A stretch of 64,000 bases of DNA from Rhodococcus jostii RHA1 (GCF_000014565.1 NC_008268.1:620001-684000); one strand, 5' to 3'. Counted from the first letter of the stretch, positions 18,010 to 27,130 are shown. Translations and numbers: made by a program. The notes: generated from the sequence alone by a model not told the origin.

Positions 18010-18540
18010 ATGGACAGCATCACCTTTCCCAACGGCCCGATCACCATGGCCGGCAACCTGTTTCTGCCCGACAACTTCGATCCGCAGGCCAGCTACGCGG
18101 CCGTCGTCACCGTGCACCCGGGCGGCGGTGTGAAGGAGCAGACCGCGGGCCTGTACGCCGCGAAAATGGCGGAGGAGGGTTTCGTCGCACTGGCCTACGA
18201 CGCCTCGTTCCAGGGCGAGAGCGGCGGCGACCCGCACCACCTCGAAGATCCGTTCGCTCGGGCGGAGGACGTCCGCGCCGCCGTCGACTTCCTGCAGAGC
18301 CTGGGCTATGTCGACGCTGAACGGATCGGCGTCCTCGGGGTCTGCGCCGGCGGCGGGTACGCCGTGAATGCGGCCCTGACCGACTACCGGATCAAGGCCG
18401 TCACCACCGTCAGCGCCGTGAATATCGGCGCCTCGTTCCGGCGCGGGTGGTACGGAACCGACTCCGACGCAGCGTTCTTCCGGGAGAACCTGGCGGCTCA
18501 CTCCGAAGCGAACTGACACCAGCCCGACCCGGTCCTCCCG
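18010..18540 (+). pseudogene. Second alpha/beta hydrolase paralogue with internal deletion
   Basis: Starts at ATG 18010 with AAGGA upstream. The N-terminal half mirrors the preceding gene (TVHPGGGVKEQTAGLYAAKM, YDASFQGESGGDP, GVLGVCAGGGYAVN) but the frame ends at 18516 after HSEAN, about 168 aa. Immediately after, ACCAGCCCGACCCGGTC matches the C-terminal coding sequence of the upstream paralogue (YDQPDPV), so roughly 120 internal codons including the catalytic His have been deleted. Dead or truncated gene. Confidence 0.75.
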
Positions 18541-18734
18541 GCCTCTGGAATCCCCAATGGCTCGGGAGGACTCGGCATCGCCACTCCAGCTTCCGGGTAC
18601 CAGCTCAATGGTTCGGGCTTGCAACAGATCCGGCATGCCACCGACGCCACGTGAACTGTTCTACTCCCCCACCACGTCAGGGGCCCATCCCATCAATCGC
18701 TTCTCGATGACCGAGAACGCAGCTTCGCGCGGAA

Positions 18735-19160
18735 ATGCATTTTACAGTCTACCGTGAACGGCGCCGCGCCAGCGGTTGGCAGCTGTATCAGGCCGTCGGC
18801 GTGGAGCGCGGCGACCGCGAAGCCTCGGCCCTCCAGGCGTTCGAAAACTTTCGCTTCTTCGGCGCGCCGCACGTCGCGATCATCACCACCGACGCGGTGC
18901 ACGGGGTGTACGGTGCCGTCGATACCGGCCTGTACGTGGGCACATTCCTACTCGCGGCGCGGAGCCTCGGACTCGGGGCAATCCCCCAGGCCGCGCTCGC
19001 CAGTCATTCCCCGCTCATCCGCAAGCACTTCGACATCCCCGCCGATCGAAAGATCTTGGTCGGCATCTCGTTCGGCTTCGCAGACACCGACCACCCGGCC
19101 AACAACTACCGCACCACACGGGCACCGCTGAACGAAGTCGTGACGCGGATCCGCGAATAA
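18735..19160 (+). pseudogene. Nitroreductase, N-terminally truncated
   Basis: The frame carries the C-terminal two thirds of an FMN-dependent nitroreductase: FFGAPHVAIITTDAVHGVYG, DTGLYVGTFLLAARSLGLGA, SHSPLIRKHFDIPADRKILV and GISFGFADTDHPANNYRTTR. The N-terminal FMN-binding R-S-R helix region (about 80 residues) is missing; the sequence upstream shows no homology. Probably a relic created by the same deletion that damaged the hydrolase before it. Confidence 0.75.
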
Positions 19161-19210
19161 GCATCCGGGAACGACGGAGGCGATGTCGCGCTGACCTCCG
19201 CTTCGAATGA

Positions 19211-19259
19211 TAGATTCTCCGCATGCGGAGTGAACGCTCCGCTTTGTTGGGAGAATCTA
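19211..19259. promoter_or_regulatory. Nested palindromes, probable TetR operator of the MFS-tetR operon
   Basis: Outer arms TAGATTCTCC (19211-19220) and GGAGAATCTA (19250-19259) are perfectly inverted. Inside lie the perfect 14-bp palindrome CTCCGCATGCGGAG (19217-19230) and the pair GCGGAG/CTCCGC (19225-19242), a spacing typical of TetR-family sites. The element abuts the MFS start codon, and the TetR gene is second in the operon. Confidence 0.7.
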
Positions 19260-20734
19260 TGAAAACCGCTTCACGGCGGACGCACCATCAGTTGACGTTC
19301 GCCGTTCTCACCGTGGGCGTCGGCGCCTATGCCCTGCTGCAGTCCCTGGTGATGCCGGTGTTGCCCACCCTCGAGTCCGCGCTGGGCACGACACAGACCG
19401 ATATCACCTGGGTGTTGACCGCCTACCTGCTGTCGGCGTCGATCTTCACCCCGGTCATGGGACGCCTCGGGGACATGCACGGCAAGAAACGGGTGTTCGT
19501 GATCGCGCTCGTCGCACTGGCCGCGGGGTCGCTGCTCGCGGCCCTGGCCACCTCGCTGTCCGTGATGATCGCCGCCCGGGTGATCCAGGGCATCGGTGGC
19601 GGTGTGCTGCCGTTGGCGTTCGGCATCATCCGCGACGAGTTCCCCGAGGAGAAGGTGGTCGGAGCGGTCGGCATCATCGCCGCGCTCACCGCCGTCGGCG
19701 CCGGTCTGGGCATCGTCCTGGCCGGACCTATCGTGACCGTGCTGGGCTTTCACTGGCTGTTCTGGATTCCGCTGATCATGGTCGTCCTGGCCGGGTTGGC
19801 CGCGCAGATCCTGGTCCCCGAGTCGCGTGTTCGCACCGCCGGGAAGATCAACTGGCTCACCGCACTGCTGCTGTCCGGCTGGCTCGTCGCGTTGCTGCTC
19901 GGGGTCAGTCAGGCACCGACCTGGGGCTGGGGCTCTCCGATCGTCATCGGACTGCTGGTCGCCGCCGCGGTCCTCGCCGCGACCTGGGTGGCCGCCGAAG
20001 CGCGATCCGCCAACCCGCTGATCGACATGAGAATGATGCGGATCCGCAGCGTCTGGGCCGCCAACCTGGTGGCCCTGCTGATGGGAGTCGGGATGTACGC
20101 CGCGTTCGGCTTCCTCCCGCAGTTTCTGCAGACACCCCCCTCGGCCGGATTCGGCTTCGGCGCCTCGGTCACCGAATCGGGCCTGATGCTGCTGCCGTTG
20201 AGCGTGGGAATGTTCCTGCTCGGACTCGCCTCCGGCCGCCTGGCGACTCGACTGGGGTCGAGAAACCTGGTGATCGCCGGCTCGATCGTCAGTGCGATCG
20301 GCTACTTCGTGGTGGCATTCCTCCACGAGACCGAGACGGACATCTACCTCGCCACGGCCTTGACCGGAATCGGTTTCGGCCTGGCCTTCTCGGCGATGTC
20401 GAACGTCGTCGTCGCAGCGGTGCCGTCGGAACAGACCGGTGTCGCCAGCGGCATGAACGCGAACATCCGCACGATCGGCGGCTCACTCGGCGCCGCGTTC
20501 ATGGCCAGCGTCGTCACCGCCGGGGCGTCCACGTCGGGGGTGCCGCAGGAATCCGGCTACACCAACGGCTTCGTCATGCTGGGTGTGGCAGTGGCCCTCG
20601 GCGCCGTGGCGGCCCTGTTCATCCCGGCGATGAAGCGGGACGACACCACGAATCTCGAACCGTCGCCCGAGCTGCGGCACCCGGAACTCGCGCTGGTCGC
20701 CGGCGGCACACTGGTGGGCGACGAATCCGAATGA
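19259..20734 (+). CDS. MFS multidrug transporter (DHA2-type)
   Basis: A 491-aa proton-driven efflux transporter with about 14 membrane segments. Family motifs are visible: WVLTAYLLSASIFTPVMGRL and GDMHGKKRVF (motif A loop) and the motif C-like GVGAGLGIVLAGPIV. The ATG at 19259 has GGGAG upstream and lies inside the operator hairpin. The stop overlaps the start of the TetR gene by 4 bp (ATGA), so they are one operon. Substrate unknown. Confidence 0.9.
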   Translation: MKTASRRTHHQLTFAVLTVGVGAYALLQSLVMPVLPTLESALGTTQTDITWVLTAYLLSASIFTPVMGRLGDMHGKKRVFVIALVALAAGSLLAALATSLSVMIAARVIQGIGGGVLPLAFGIIRDEFPEEKVVGAVGIIAALTAVGAGLGIVLAGPIVTVLGFHWLFWIPLIMVVLAGLAAQILVPESRVRTAGKINWLTALLLSGWLVALLLGVSQAPTWGWGSPIVIGLLVAAAVLAATWVAAEARSANPLIDMRMMRIRSVWAANLVALLMGVGMYAAFGFLPQFLQTPPSAGFGFGASVTESGLMLLPLSVGMFLLGLASGRLATRLGSRNLVIAGSIVSAIGYFVVAFLHETETDIYLATALTGIGFGLAFSAMSNVVVAAVPSEQTGVASGMNANIRTIGGSLGAAFMASVVTAGASTSGVPQESGYTNGFVMLGVAVALGAVAALFIPAMKRDDTTNLEPSPELRHPELALVAGGTLVGDESE

Positions 20735-21375
20735 GGTCCGACATGAGCGATCCGGCAGGCGGCAAGGCACTGCGCCGCGACGCCGCGGAGAACCGGCAAC
20801 GGCTACTCGATGCGGCAGCGACCGTGTTCAGTGCCCGCGGCCTCGACGTGGGGGTCGACGAAATCGCCCGGGTCGCCGGCGTCGGCATCGGCACCCTCTA
20901 CCGCCGGTTCCCCACCAAGGATGCACTGATCAGTGAACTGGTTCGCCAGGTGCTCGAAGACTTCCTCACCCTGGCCCACGAAGCCCTCTCCGCGCCGGAG
21001 GGCGAGGGCCTCGAACAGGTGCTCTACGGCAGCGGTGCCATCCTCGCGTCGAACCGCGGATGTCTCTCTCGCATGTGGAACGACGATCAGACCACAGTTC
21101 TGAGGAACGAGTATCGCCGGATCCTGTTCGAGTTGCTGGCGGGGGCCAAGCAGCACGGCCGCATCCGCGAAGACGCCACCGAGGCCGACCTGGACCTCAT
21201 CTTCTGGTCCCTCCGCGGCGTCGTCGCGACGACACGCGGCGTCACCGACACCGGCTGGCGCAGAATCCTCGCGGTCATGATCGCGGGATTGCGGCCCGGC
21301 GCGGAAAGACTCGATGCGGCACCGCTGAGCGCACAGGACGTCGCACAAATCATGGAAAATTTGTGGCCTCGATAA
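20731..21375 (+). CDS. TetR-family repressor
   Basis: A 214-aa regulator with the N-terminal TetR helix-turn-helix: RRDAAENRQRLLDAAATVFS, VDEIARVAGVGIGTLYRRFP, TKDALI. A variable ligand-binding C-terminal domain follows. It overlaps the MFS gene by 4 bp and most likely represses the operon through the palindromes at 19211-19259. Confidence 0.9.
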   Translation: MRSDMSDPAGGKALRRDAAENRQRLLDAAATVFSARGLDVGVDEIARVAGVGIGTLYRRFPTKDALISELVRQVLEDFLTLAHEALSAPEGEGLEQVLYGSGAILASNRGCLSRMWNDDQTTVLRNEYRRILFELLAGAKQHGRIREDATEADLDLIFWSLRGVVATTRGVTDTGWRRILAVMIAGLRPGAERLDAAPLSAQDVAQIMENLWPR

Positions 21376-21399
21376 GGTGCGGCGGGTGGCGAGGGAACA

Positions 21400-21801
21400 C
21401 TACCCCGTCAGGTATTCGTCGTCGGTGACGTGCTCGAGCCAGGTCGTGGTGGTGGCCGGGTCGTCGGCGTTGTCGAGCATGGCGAGGTGTTCCATGAACG
21501 AGTCGGCGCTTGCTCCGTGCCAATGTTGTTCGTTCGGTGGGCAGTAGAGGGTTTGACCGGCGTGTGCTTCGACCTTCGGTCCGCCGCGGGACTTTACCCA
21601 GGCAGTTCCTTCGGCGATGTGCAGGGTCTGACCGTGGGCGTGCGAGTGCCACGCGGTGCGGGCGCCGGGCGCAAAACGCACTTTCGCCACTACCATTCGC
21701 TGACCGGGGTCGCGGGGAAAGGCGATACGGTCGAGCCAGACGTCACCCGTGAATTGCTCGGGCGGGTTCTTGGTCGTCGGGGTGTGGGGATCGATCTGCA
21801 T
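21400..21801 (-). CDS. Cupin-domain protein
   Basis: A 133-aa single-domain cupin with metal-binding residues in APGARTAWHSHAHGQTLHIA (motif 1) and PPNEQHWHGA (motif 2). Similar proteins accompany oxidoreductase detoxification genes and are sometimes carboxymuconolactone-type or quercetinase-like. It lies 11 bp after the aldo/keto reductase gene on the same strand, so it is co-transcribed with it. Confidence 0.85.
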   Translation of the reverse strand: MQIDPHTPTTKNPPEQFTGDVWLDRIAFPRDPGQRMVVAKVRFAPGARTAWHSHAHGQTLHIAEGTAWVKSRGGPKVEAHAGQTLYCPPNEQHWHGASADSFMEHLAMLDNADDPATTTTWLEHVTDDEYLTG

Positions 21802-21812
21802 TGCTGTACTCC

Positions 21813-22697
21813 TCAGGCTTCGGGGATCTCGAGGCCGAATGTCTCGCGGGTGATGTCGTCAGGTTCCGGGCCGCCACGCACACCGGTGTCGAGGGCGTCG
21901 ATCGCGGCGAGTTGATCGGCGGTGAGATCGAAGTCGAAGACCTCGAAGTTCTCGGTGATCCGGGACGGGGTGACCGATTTCGGGATCACCTGACGTCCCT
22001 GCTGCAGGTGCCACCTCAGCATCGTCTGGGCCGGCGTCTTGCCGTGTGCCGCTGCGATCGACTGGAGGGTGGGATCGTCGAGTGTGGAGCCGTGGGAGCC
22101 GTTGCGGTAGAAAGTGATGCCGCCGATCGGGGACCATGCCTGCGACACGATCCCGTGTTCGGCGTTGGCCGTGAGCACGTCGGATTGGCGGAAGTACGGG
22201 TGTACCTCGATTTGGTTGACCGCCGGCACCACCGATGTCTCGTCCCGCAGTCGCGTGAGGTGGTCGGACATGAAATTGCTGACACCGATGGCGCGGACGC
22301 GTCCGTCCGCGAGCAGCGTCTCGAGCGCCTTGTAGGCCTCGACGGTGAGGGCGAACCCACCGGGAAGAGCCTGGTGCAGTATCAGCAGGTCGATCTGATC
22401 GATTCCGAGTTTGCGGGAGCTCTTGTCGAACGCGTGCAGCGTCGCGTCGTAGCCGTAGTCGGTGATCCAGATCTTGGTCTCGACGAAGATGTCCGAGCGA
22501 TCGATGCCCGAACGGCGTATGGCTTCGCCGACCTCGCGTTCGTTCTGATAAGCAGCTGCGGTGTCGATGTGCCGGTATCCGGTCTCCAATGCCGCCTCGA
22601 CCGCCGCAACGGTGTCATCAGGCGGCGTCTGGTACACACCGAAACCCAGTGCCGGCATCGTGATTTCGTTGTTCAAGGTCAATTGGAGGATGGTCAT
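21813..22697 (-). CDS. Aldo/keto reductase
   Basis: NADPH-dependent carbonyl reductase of the AKR5-like group, 294 aa. It contains TGYRHIDTAAAYQNEREVG (catalytic Asp and Tyr), VETKIW (Lys) and LLILHQALPG (His region), then GVSNFMSDHL, NQIEVHPYFR and the cofactor motif QVIPKSVTPSRITENF. It heads a two-gene unit with the cupin gene, and a 33-bp palindrome stands immediately upstream, sharing its core with the site in front of the regulator at 25335. Confidence 0.92.
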   Translation of the reverse strand: MTILQLTLNNEITMPALGFGVYQTPPDDTVAAVEAALETGYRHIDTAAAYQNEREVGEAIRRSGIDRSDIFVETKIWITDYGYDATLHAFDKSSRKLGIDQIDLLILHQALPGGFALTVEAYKALETLLADGRVRAIGVSNFMSDHLTRLRDETSVVPAVNQIEVHPYFRQSDVLTANAEHGIVSQAWSPIGGITFYRNGSHGSTLDDPTLQSIAAAHGKTPAQTMLRWHLQQGRQVIPKSVTPSRITENFEVFDFDLTADQLAAIDALDTGVRGGPEPDDITRETFGLEIPEA

Positions 22698-22738
22698 GTT
22701 TCAACCTTAGGTTCGGTCTGCGCGCGCTGGGAGTGCCT

Positions 22739-22771
22739 GTCGAACCAGGTACCGGCAGTACCTGGTTCGAC
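22739..22771. promoter_or_regulatory. 33-bp palindrome upstream of AKR, probable operator
   Basis: Perfect 14-bp arms (GTCGAACCAGGTAC and its complement) around a 5-nt centre CGGCA. The core GGTACCGGCAGTACC matches the site GGTACTGCCAGTACC at 25285-25299 in 13 of 15 positions. It lies 42 bp upstream of the AKR start. It could also fold as a hairpin after the MFS gene, but the shared core argues for an operator. Confidence 0.75.
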
Positions 22772-22780
22772 CAGCGGATG

Positions 22781-24187
22781 TCATTCGACGGGCCGGTGTC
22801 GTGCAGCGGGCACGATCACCATGAGGACGACGACCAGTGCGAGGACCAGCAGTACGGTGCCGCCGGTGAGCGCTGCGTCGACGTGCTCGGTCACCGCTGC
22901 TGGTCCGTCGAGGTTGGCGCCTGCGTCGGCCGCGAGTGCGACGAGAATGCCCAAACCGAGTGCCATTCCGAGTTGGTGCGCCGTGTTGACCAGTCCGGAT
23001 GCCGCGCCGGCGTCCGCCGAATCCACACCGGCGATTCCTGCGTTCGTCAGCGGCCCGAACGCCAGGCCTTGCCCGGCGCCCACCAGGACGATCGGTAGTG
23101 CAACGTCCATGAGATACGTATCGAGTGGGCCGATGCGGCTCAACCATGCCATACCGGCCAGGGTCAGCGCCGTCCCGGTAGCGAGCAGAGTCCCGTTCGA
23201 CAGCCGGGCGCCCAGCCGGGGCACAACGAGTGCGACGACGAAGTTGACGAGGGTCATCGGCAGGAAGCCGAGCCCGGCGTGCAGTGGGGAGAAGCCGAAG
23301 CCGTCCTGGAGCAGTTGGGTGGTGAAGTAGAAGAATCCGATCATCGCCCCGAGGTACAGCAGGCGAGCCGAATAGGCGCCGGCGCGTTCGCGACTGCGGA
23401 ACAACCGCAGCGGCAGGATCGGTTGCTGCACCCGACTCTCGTGAACGACCAACCCGACCAGCAGGAGAGCCCCGAGTGCCAGAGCGGCCTGTACCCGTGC
23501 CGATCCCCAACCTGCCTCGGCGGATTCGATGATCCCGAAGATCACGGCGCCCATGCCGAATGTCGCACCGAGAGCACCGATCACGTCGAACCTTCCGGTT
23601 CGCCGTGGTGTTTCGACGAGCACTGTGCGAGACCAGACAATCAAGGCGACCGCGATCGGGACGTTGACCAGGAAGGCCGCTCGCCAGGAGATCCACTCGG
23701 TGAGCGCACCTCCGACCAGAAGGCCGAGGCTGGCGCCGATACCGGCCGTTGCGGCATACCAGGCAATGGCCCTGTTGCGGGCCTCGCCGTCGAAGTAGGT
23801 CGTGATCAACGCCAACGAGGTCGGTGCGACGATCGCCGCACCGATTCCCTGCACCGCGCGGGCGGCGATCATCCACCATCCCGCGGGCGCGATTCCGACG
23901 AGCAAGGATGCGGTTCCGAAAATCGCGAGACCGATCCTGAACAGTCGGCGCCGCCCCACGATGTCCCCCGCGCGGGCAGCCAACAGGAGCAGGCCACCGA
24001 AGACCAGGGTGTAAGCGTCCTGAACCCACGACAACGCCCCCGATGACAGGTCGAGTCCGGATCGGATGCTCGGCAACCCGGTGAAGATCACCGAGTTGTC
24101 CAGCAACACCATGAAATAGCTTGCCAGGATGATACCCAGAATCGCGGTCCGGGAGGTCGTGGCCCGACCGGACACAGCGGTGGTCAC
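22781..24187 (-). CDS. MFS transporter (DHA2-type)
   Basis: A 468-aa, about 14-span drug:H+ antiporter-like protein. It has FMVLLDNSVIFTGLPSI (the D1 motif of DHA2 proteins), WVQDAYTLVFGGLLLLAARA, GDIVGRRRLF (motif A) and ATAGIGASLGLLVGG (motif C). Its ATG overlaps the stop of the ADH gene by 4 bp, so the two are translationally coupled. Confidence 0.9.
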   Translation of the reverse strand: MTTAVSGRATTSRTAILGIILASYFMVLLDNSVIFTGLPSIRSGLDLSSGALSWVQDAYTLVFGGLLLLAARAGDIVGRRRLFRIGLAIFGTASLLVGIAPAGWWMIAARAVQGIGAAIVAPTSLALITTYFDGEARNRAIAWYAATAGIGASLGLLVGGALTEWISWRAAFLVNVPIAVALIVWSRTVLVETPRRTGRFDVIGALGATFGMGAVIFGIIESAEAGWGSARVQAALALGALLLVGLVVHESRVQQPILPLRLFRSRERAGAYSARLLYLGAMIGFFYFTTQLLQDGFGFSPLHAGLGFLPMTLVNFVVALVVPRLGARLSNGTLLATGTALTLAGMAWLSRIGPLDTYLMDVALPIVLVGAGQGLAFGPLTNAGIAGVDSADAGAASGLVNTAHQLGMALGLGILVALAADAGANLDGPAAVTEHVDAALTGGTVLLVLALVVVLMVIVPAARHRPVE

Positions 24188-25233
24188 GGCCGGACCGCGA
24201 CCTTGAGCGCGTCGCGGGCATCCATCGCGGCGTAGCCCTCCGGCGTCTGGCCGAGACCGACGGTGCGGTCGAACACCTTCCCCGGCTGGACAGTGCCGTC
24301 CAGGACCGCCGGAAGCAGCTGCTCGATGTAGGCGCGCACCGGTGCCGGACCACCGGTCAGCGTGACGTTCGGCCCGAACAGGCTCCCGAACCCGACTGGC
24401 GCGTCCTCGTACTGGGGCACCCCCACCCGACTGATCACTCCACCCGCGCGGACGACGCCCACCGCCTGGTCGTAGGCCGGCCGGTGACCGACCGCCTCGA
24501 GGACGACCGCGCTGCCCAGTCCGCCGGTCAGCTCACGAACCTTCGCGATCCCCTCCTCGCCACGCTTGGCAACCACATCGGTCGCGCCGAACTCGCGACC
24601 GAGATCGGTCCGCCGCTGGTGCCGTCCCATCAACACGATCTGCTCGGCACCGAGCAGGCGAGCCGACAGCACGGCCGACAATCCCACCGCCCCGTCACCG
24701 ATCACGGTCACGACACTGCCCGCGCCGACGCCGCCGCGGACCGCGGCATGCCAGCCGGTGCCATACACATCCGACAACGTCAGCAAGGAGTTGAGCAGCG
24801 CATCGTCGGCGTCCTCGCCCACCGGTACCGTCACCAGCGTGCCGTCGGCCAGCGGCACCCGGACCGCCTCGGCCTGACCACCCGCCGTACCCAGCGAGGC
24901 GTCGTTCCAGAACCCGCCGCGCACGCACGAGGTCTGCAGACCCGCAGTGCAGAACACGCACGTGCCACACGACACCGCGAACGGTGCGATGACGAAGTCG
25001 CCGACCCGTAACGTCCTCACATCCGAACCGATCGCTTCTACGACACCGATGAACTCGTGGCCCATCGATCTGCCCGCAGGTTCGGCGTCCATGGAGTGAT
25101 AGGGATGCAGGTCGCTGCCACACACGCAGGCCCGCACGATCCGTACCAGAGCGTCGGTGGACGACTGGATGGTGTGATCAGGAACATCGATGACGCGGAC
25201 GTCGCCCGCGCCGAACATGTACGTCGCTTTCAT
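24184..25233 (-). CDS. Zinc-dependent alcohol dehydrogenase
   Basis: Medium-chain NAD(P)-dependent dehydrogenase, 349 aa. Catalytic zinc ligands lie in CVCGSDLHPYH and GHEFIG; the structural zinc site is CGTCVFCTAGLQTSC (CX2CX2CX7C); the Rossmann motif is VIGDGAVGLSA. The ATG at 25233 is chosen because the family starts with MKATYMFGAGDVRV. First gene of the leftward ADH-MFS operon, divergent from the XRE regulator across the palindrome at 25285. Confidence 0.92.
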   Translation of the reverse strand: MKATYMFGAGDVRVIDVPDHTIQSSTDALVRIVRACVCGSDLHPYHSMDAEPAGRSMGHEFIGVVEAIGSDVRTLRVGDFVIAPFAVSCGTCVFCTAGLQTSCVRGGFWNDASLGTAGGQAEAVRVPLADGTLVTVPVGEDADDALLNSLLTLSDVYGTGWHAAVRGGVGAGSVVTVIGDGAVGLSAVLSARLLGAEQIVLMGRHQRRTDLGREFGATDVVAKRGEEGIAKVRELTGGLGSAVVLEAVGHRPAYDQAVGVVRAGGVISRVGVPQYEDAPVGFGSLFGPNVTLTGGPAPVRAYIEQLLPAVLDGTVQPGKVFDRTVGLGQTPEGYAAMDARDALKVAVRP

Positions 25234-25284
25234 GCCACCCAGTTGACCTCCATTCGGGCCGCCCGGGGAGTCACGGACGTTCCG

Positions 25285-25299
25285 GGTACTGCCAGTACC
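25285..25299. promoter_or_regulatory. Palindrome between ADH and XRE regulator, probable operator
   Basis: GGTACTGCCAGTACC, an interrupted palindrome centred at 25292, 36 bp from the regulator start and 52 bp from the ADH start. The same core is repeated upstream of the AKR gene at 22739-22771, suggesting one regulator controls both units and itself. Confidence 0.75.
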
Positions 25300-25334
25300 T
25301 CCCACATCCGGCGGTCACTGCCTACCGTGGACTC

Positions 25335-26234
25335 ATGAGTTCGACCGACCTGCGCACCGAAATCCGCGAGTTCCTCAGCACGCGGCGCGCACGCATCACC
25401 CCGGAACAGAGCGGACTACCCGTGTTCGGCGGCAACCGCCGTGTCAAAGGACTGCGCCGCGAAGAGGTCGCCATGCTCGCCGGTGTCTCGGTCGACTACT
25501 ACGTCCGCATGGAGCGCGGCAACCTCGCCGGCGCCTCCGACAGCGTCCTCGACGCCCTCGTCTCCGCCCTGCAACTCGACGACGCCGAACGTGACCACCT
25601 CTTCGCTCTCGCCCGGCAAGCACAAGCAAGCACCACCCGCCGCCCCCGCACTCCGCTGGTGACGGTCCGCCCGGCAATCCAGCAAGTACTCGATGCCATC
25701 ACGGACGCACCGGCCTGGGTCCGAAACGGCCGCCACGACATCATCGCGATGAACGACCTCGCGCGCGCCCTCTACTCCCCTGTGCTCGCTGACCCCCGCC
25801 GCCCCGCCAACACAACCCGATTCGTCTACCTCCACCCTCAGGCAGCCGAAGAATTCTTCGTCGACTACGACACCATCGCCAGGGACGCCGCCGCCATGCT
25901 CCGACTCGAAGCAGGCCGCAACCCCCACGACAAGGCGCTCATCGCGCTGGTCGGGGAACTGTCCACCCAGAGCGAACTCTTCCGCCAACGCTGGGCGTCA
26001 CAGGACGTCCGATTTCATCGCAGCGGTCGAAAACGCCTGCGCCACCCCTCCGTCGGCCAACTCGACCTCGACTTCGAAGCACTCGAACTGCCCTCCGAAC
26101 CCGGCCTCCAACTCAACATCTACACCGCAGCCGCCGGCACACCCTCCGCCGACGCCCTCAAACTCCTCGCCTCCTGGGCCGCCAGCCAGGATCAGCTCGG
26201 CACCGAACACGACGCTCCCAGCAGACCGCATTGA
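25335..26234 (+). CDS. XRE-family regulator with MmyB-like ligand domain
   Basis: A 299-aa regulator with HTH region RRVKGLRREEVAMLAGVSVD followed by YYVRMERGNLAG, and an MmyB-like domain from about residue 110 (WVRNGRHDIIAMNDLARALY). It is paralogous to the protein at 15995-16861. It is divergent from the ADH-MFS operon and sits next to one of two copies of a shared palindrome, so it most likely controls ADH, MFS, AKR and cupin as a carbonyl/alcohol detoxification and export module. Confidence 0.9.
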   Translation: MSSTDLRTEIREFLSTRRARITPEQSGLPVFGGNRRVKGLRREEVAMLAGVSVDYYVRMERGNLAGASDSVLDALVSALQLDDAERDHLFALARQAQASTTRRPRTPLVTVRPAIQQVLDAITDAPAWVRNGRHDIIAMNDLARALYSPVLADPRRPANTTRFVYLHPQAAEEFFVDYDTIARDAAAMLRLEAGRNPHDKALIALVGELSTQSELFRQRWASQDVRFHRSGRKRLRHPSVGQLDLDFEALELPSEPGLQLNIYTAAAGTPSADALKLLASWAASQDQLGTEHDAPSRPH

Positions 26235-26314
26235 CCCCCGCACAGGCGATCGGTGGGCCGCCACCCTTGCGACAACGGCAGCGGCACACAGGATCATGAC
26301 CAGATTCAGGAGAG

Positions 26315-27130
26315 TCAGAGTTGGAGGCCGGCGTGCCGGTTGGTGTCTTTGTAGAGCAGATAGCGGAAGCGACTCGGCCCGCCCGCGTAGCACGCCTGGG
26401 GGCAGAAGGCACGCAACCATAGGAAGTCGCCCGCTTGCACTTCGACCCAATCCTTGTTGAGCAGATACACCGCCTTGCCCTCGAGGATGTACAGGCCGTG
26501 TTCCATGACATGCGTCTCGGGGAACGGGATCGCACCTCCCGGTTCGAAGGACACGATGTTGACATGCATGTCGTGGCGGATGTCGGTCGGATCGACGAAC
26601 CGCTGGGTCTTCCATGCGCCATTCGTGTCGGGCATCTCGACGCCCTCGATATCTTGCTCCCGGGTTACGAAGGACTCGGGCACCTCGATGCCGTCGACCT
26701 GCGCATAGGCCTTGCGGATCCAGTGGAACGTCGCGGTGGCCGGACCGTGGTTGTGCAGATTCCACCGGGCGCCGGGAGCGAGGAAGGCGTAGCCGCCCGC
26801 ATCCAGCACATGCTCGACCCCGTCGAGTGTGAGAGTCAGCGCACCGTCGACAACGAACACGACCGCCTCGGCGCCCGGATCGGCATCGGGACGGTCACTA
26901 CCGCCACCGGACGAGACCTCGACGATGTACTGCGAGAAGGTCTCCGCGAATCCGGACAACGGCCGCGCCAGCACCCACGCCCTGGTCCCGTTCCAGTGCG
27001 GCAGCAGACTCGCGGTGATATCGCTCATCGTGCGACGCGGCAGGACTGCGTAGGCCTCCGTGAAGACCGCGCGGTCGGTGGTCAGATCGGTTTGCGGCGG
27101 CAGGCCGCCTCGCGGAACGAAGTAGTTCAT
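26315..27130 (-). CDS. allE: (S)-ureidoglycine aminohydrolase (AllE-like bicupin)
   Basis: Releases ammonia from (S)-ureidoglycine in allantoin degradation. The 271-aa bicupin matches AllE length (about 260). The start at 27130 (MNYFVPRGGLPP) has GAGGAAAG upstream. The first cupin has FVVDGALTLTLDGVEHVLDA; the second has the manganese ligands in GGAIPFPETHVMEHGLYILE and the AGDFLWLRAFCPQACYAGG tail typical of the enzyme. No allantoinase or allantoicase gene is near, so its pathway partners must be elsewhere. Confidence 0.88.
   Translation of the reverse strand: MNYFVPRGGLPPQTDLTTDRAVFTEAYAVLPRRTMSDITASLLPHWNGTRAWVLARPLSGFAETFSQYIVEVSSGGGSDRPDADPGAEAVVFVVDGALTLTLDGVEHVLDAGGYAFLAPGARWNLHNHGPATATFHWIRKAYAQVDGIEVPESFVTREQDIEGVEMPDTNGAWKTQRFVDPTDIRHDMHVNIVSFEPGGAIPFPETHVMEHGLYILEGKAVYLLNKDWVEVQAGDFLWLRAFCPQACYAGGPSRFRYLLYKDTNRHAGLQL

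Noticed and set aside
17047..18516. A single 489-aa double-hydrolase fusion
   Set aside because: The middle (about residues 238-320) is Ser/Thr/Arg-rich frame-shifted sequence, and the real C-terminus of gene 1 lies in another frame, so it is two genes joined by a frameshift.
19271..20326. Long frame antisense to the MFS gene, rich in Gln, Asp and His
   Set aside because: A codon-shadow frame; the plus strand encodes a clear transporter with motifs and a ribosome site.
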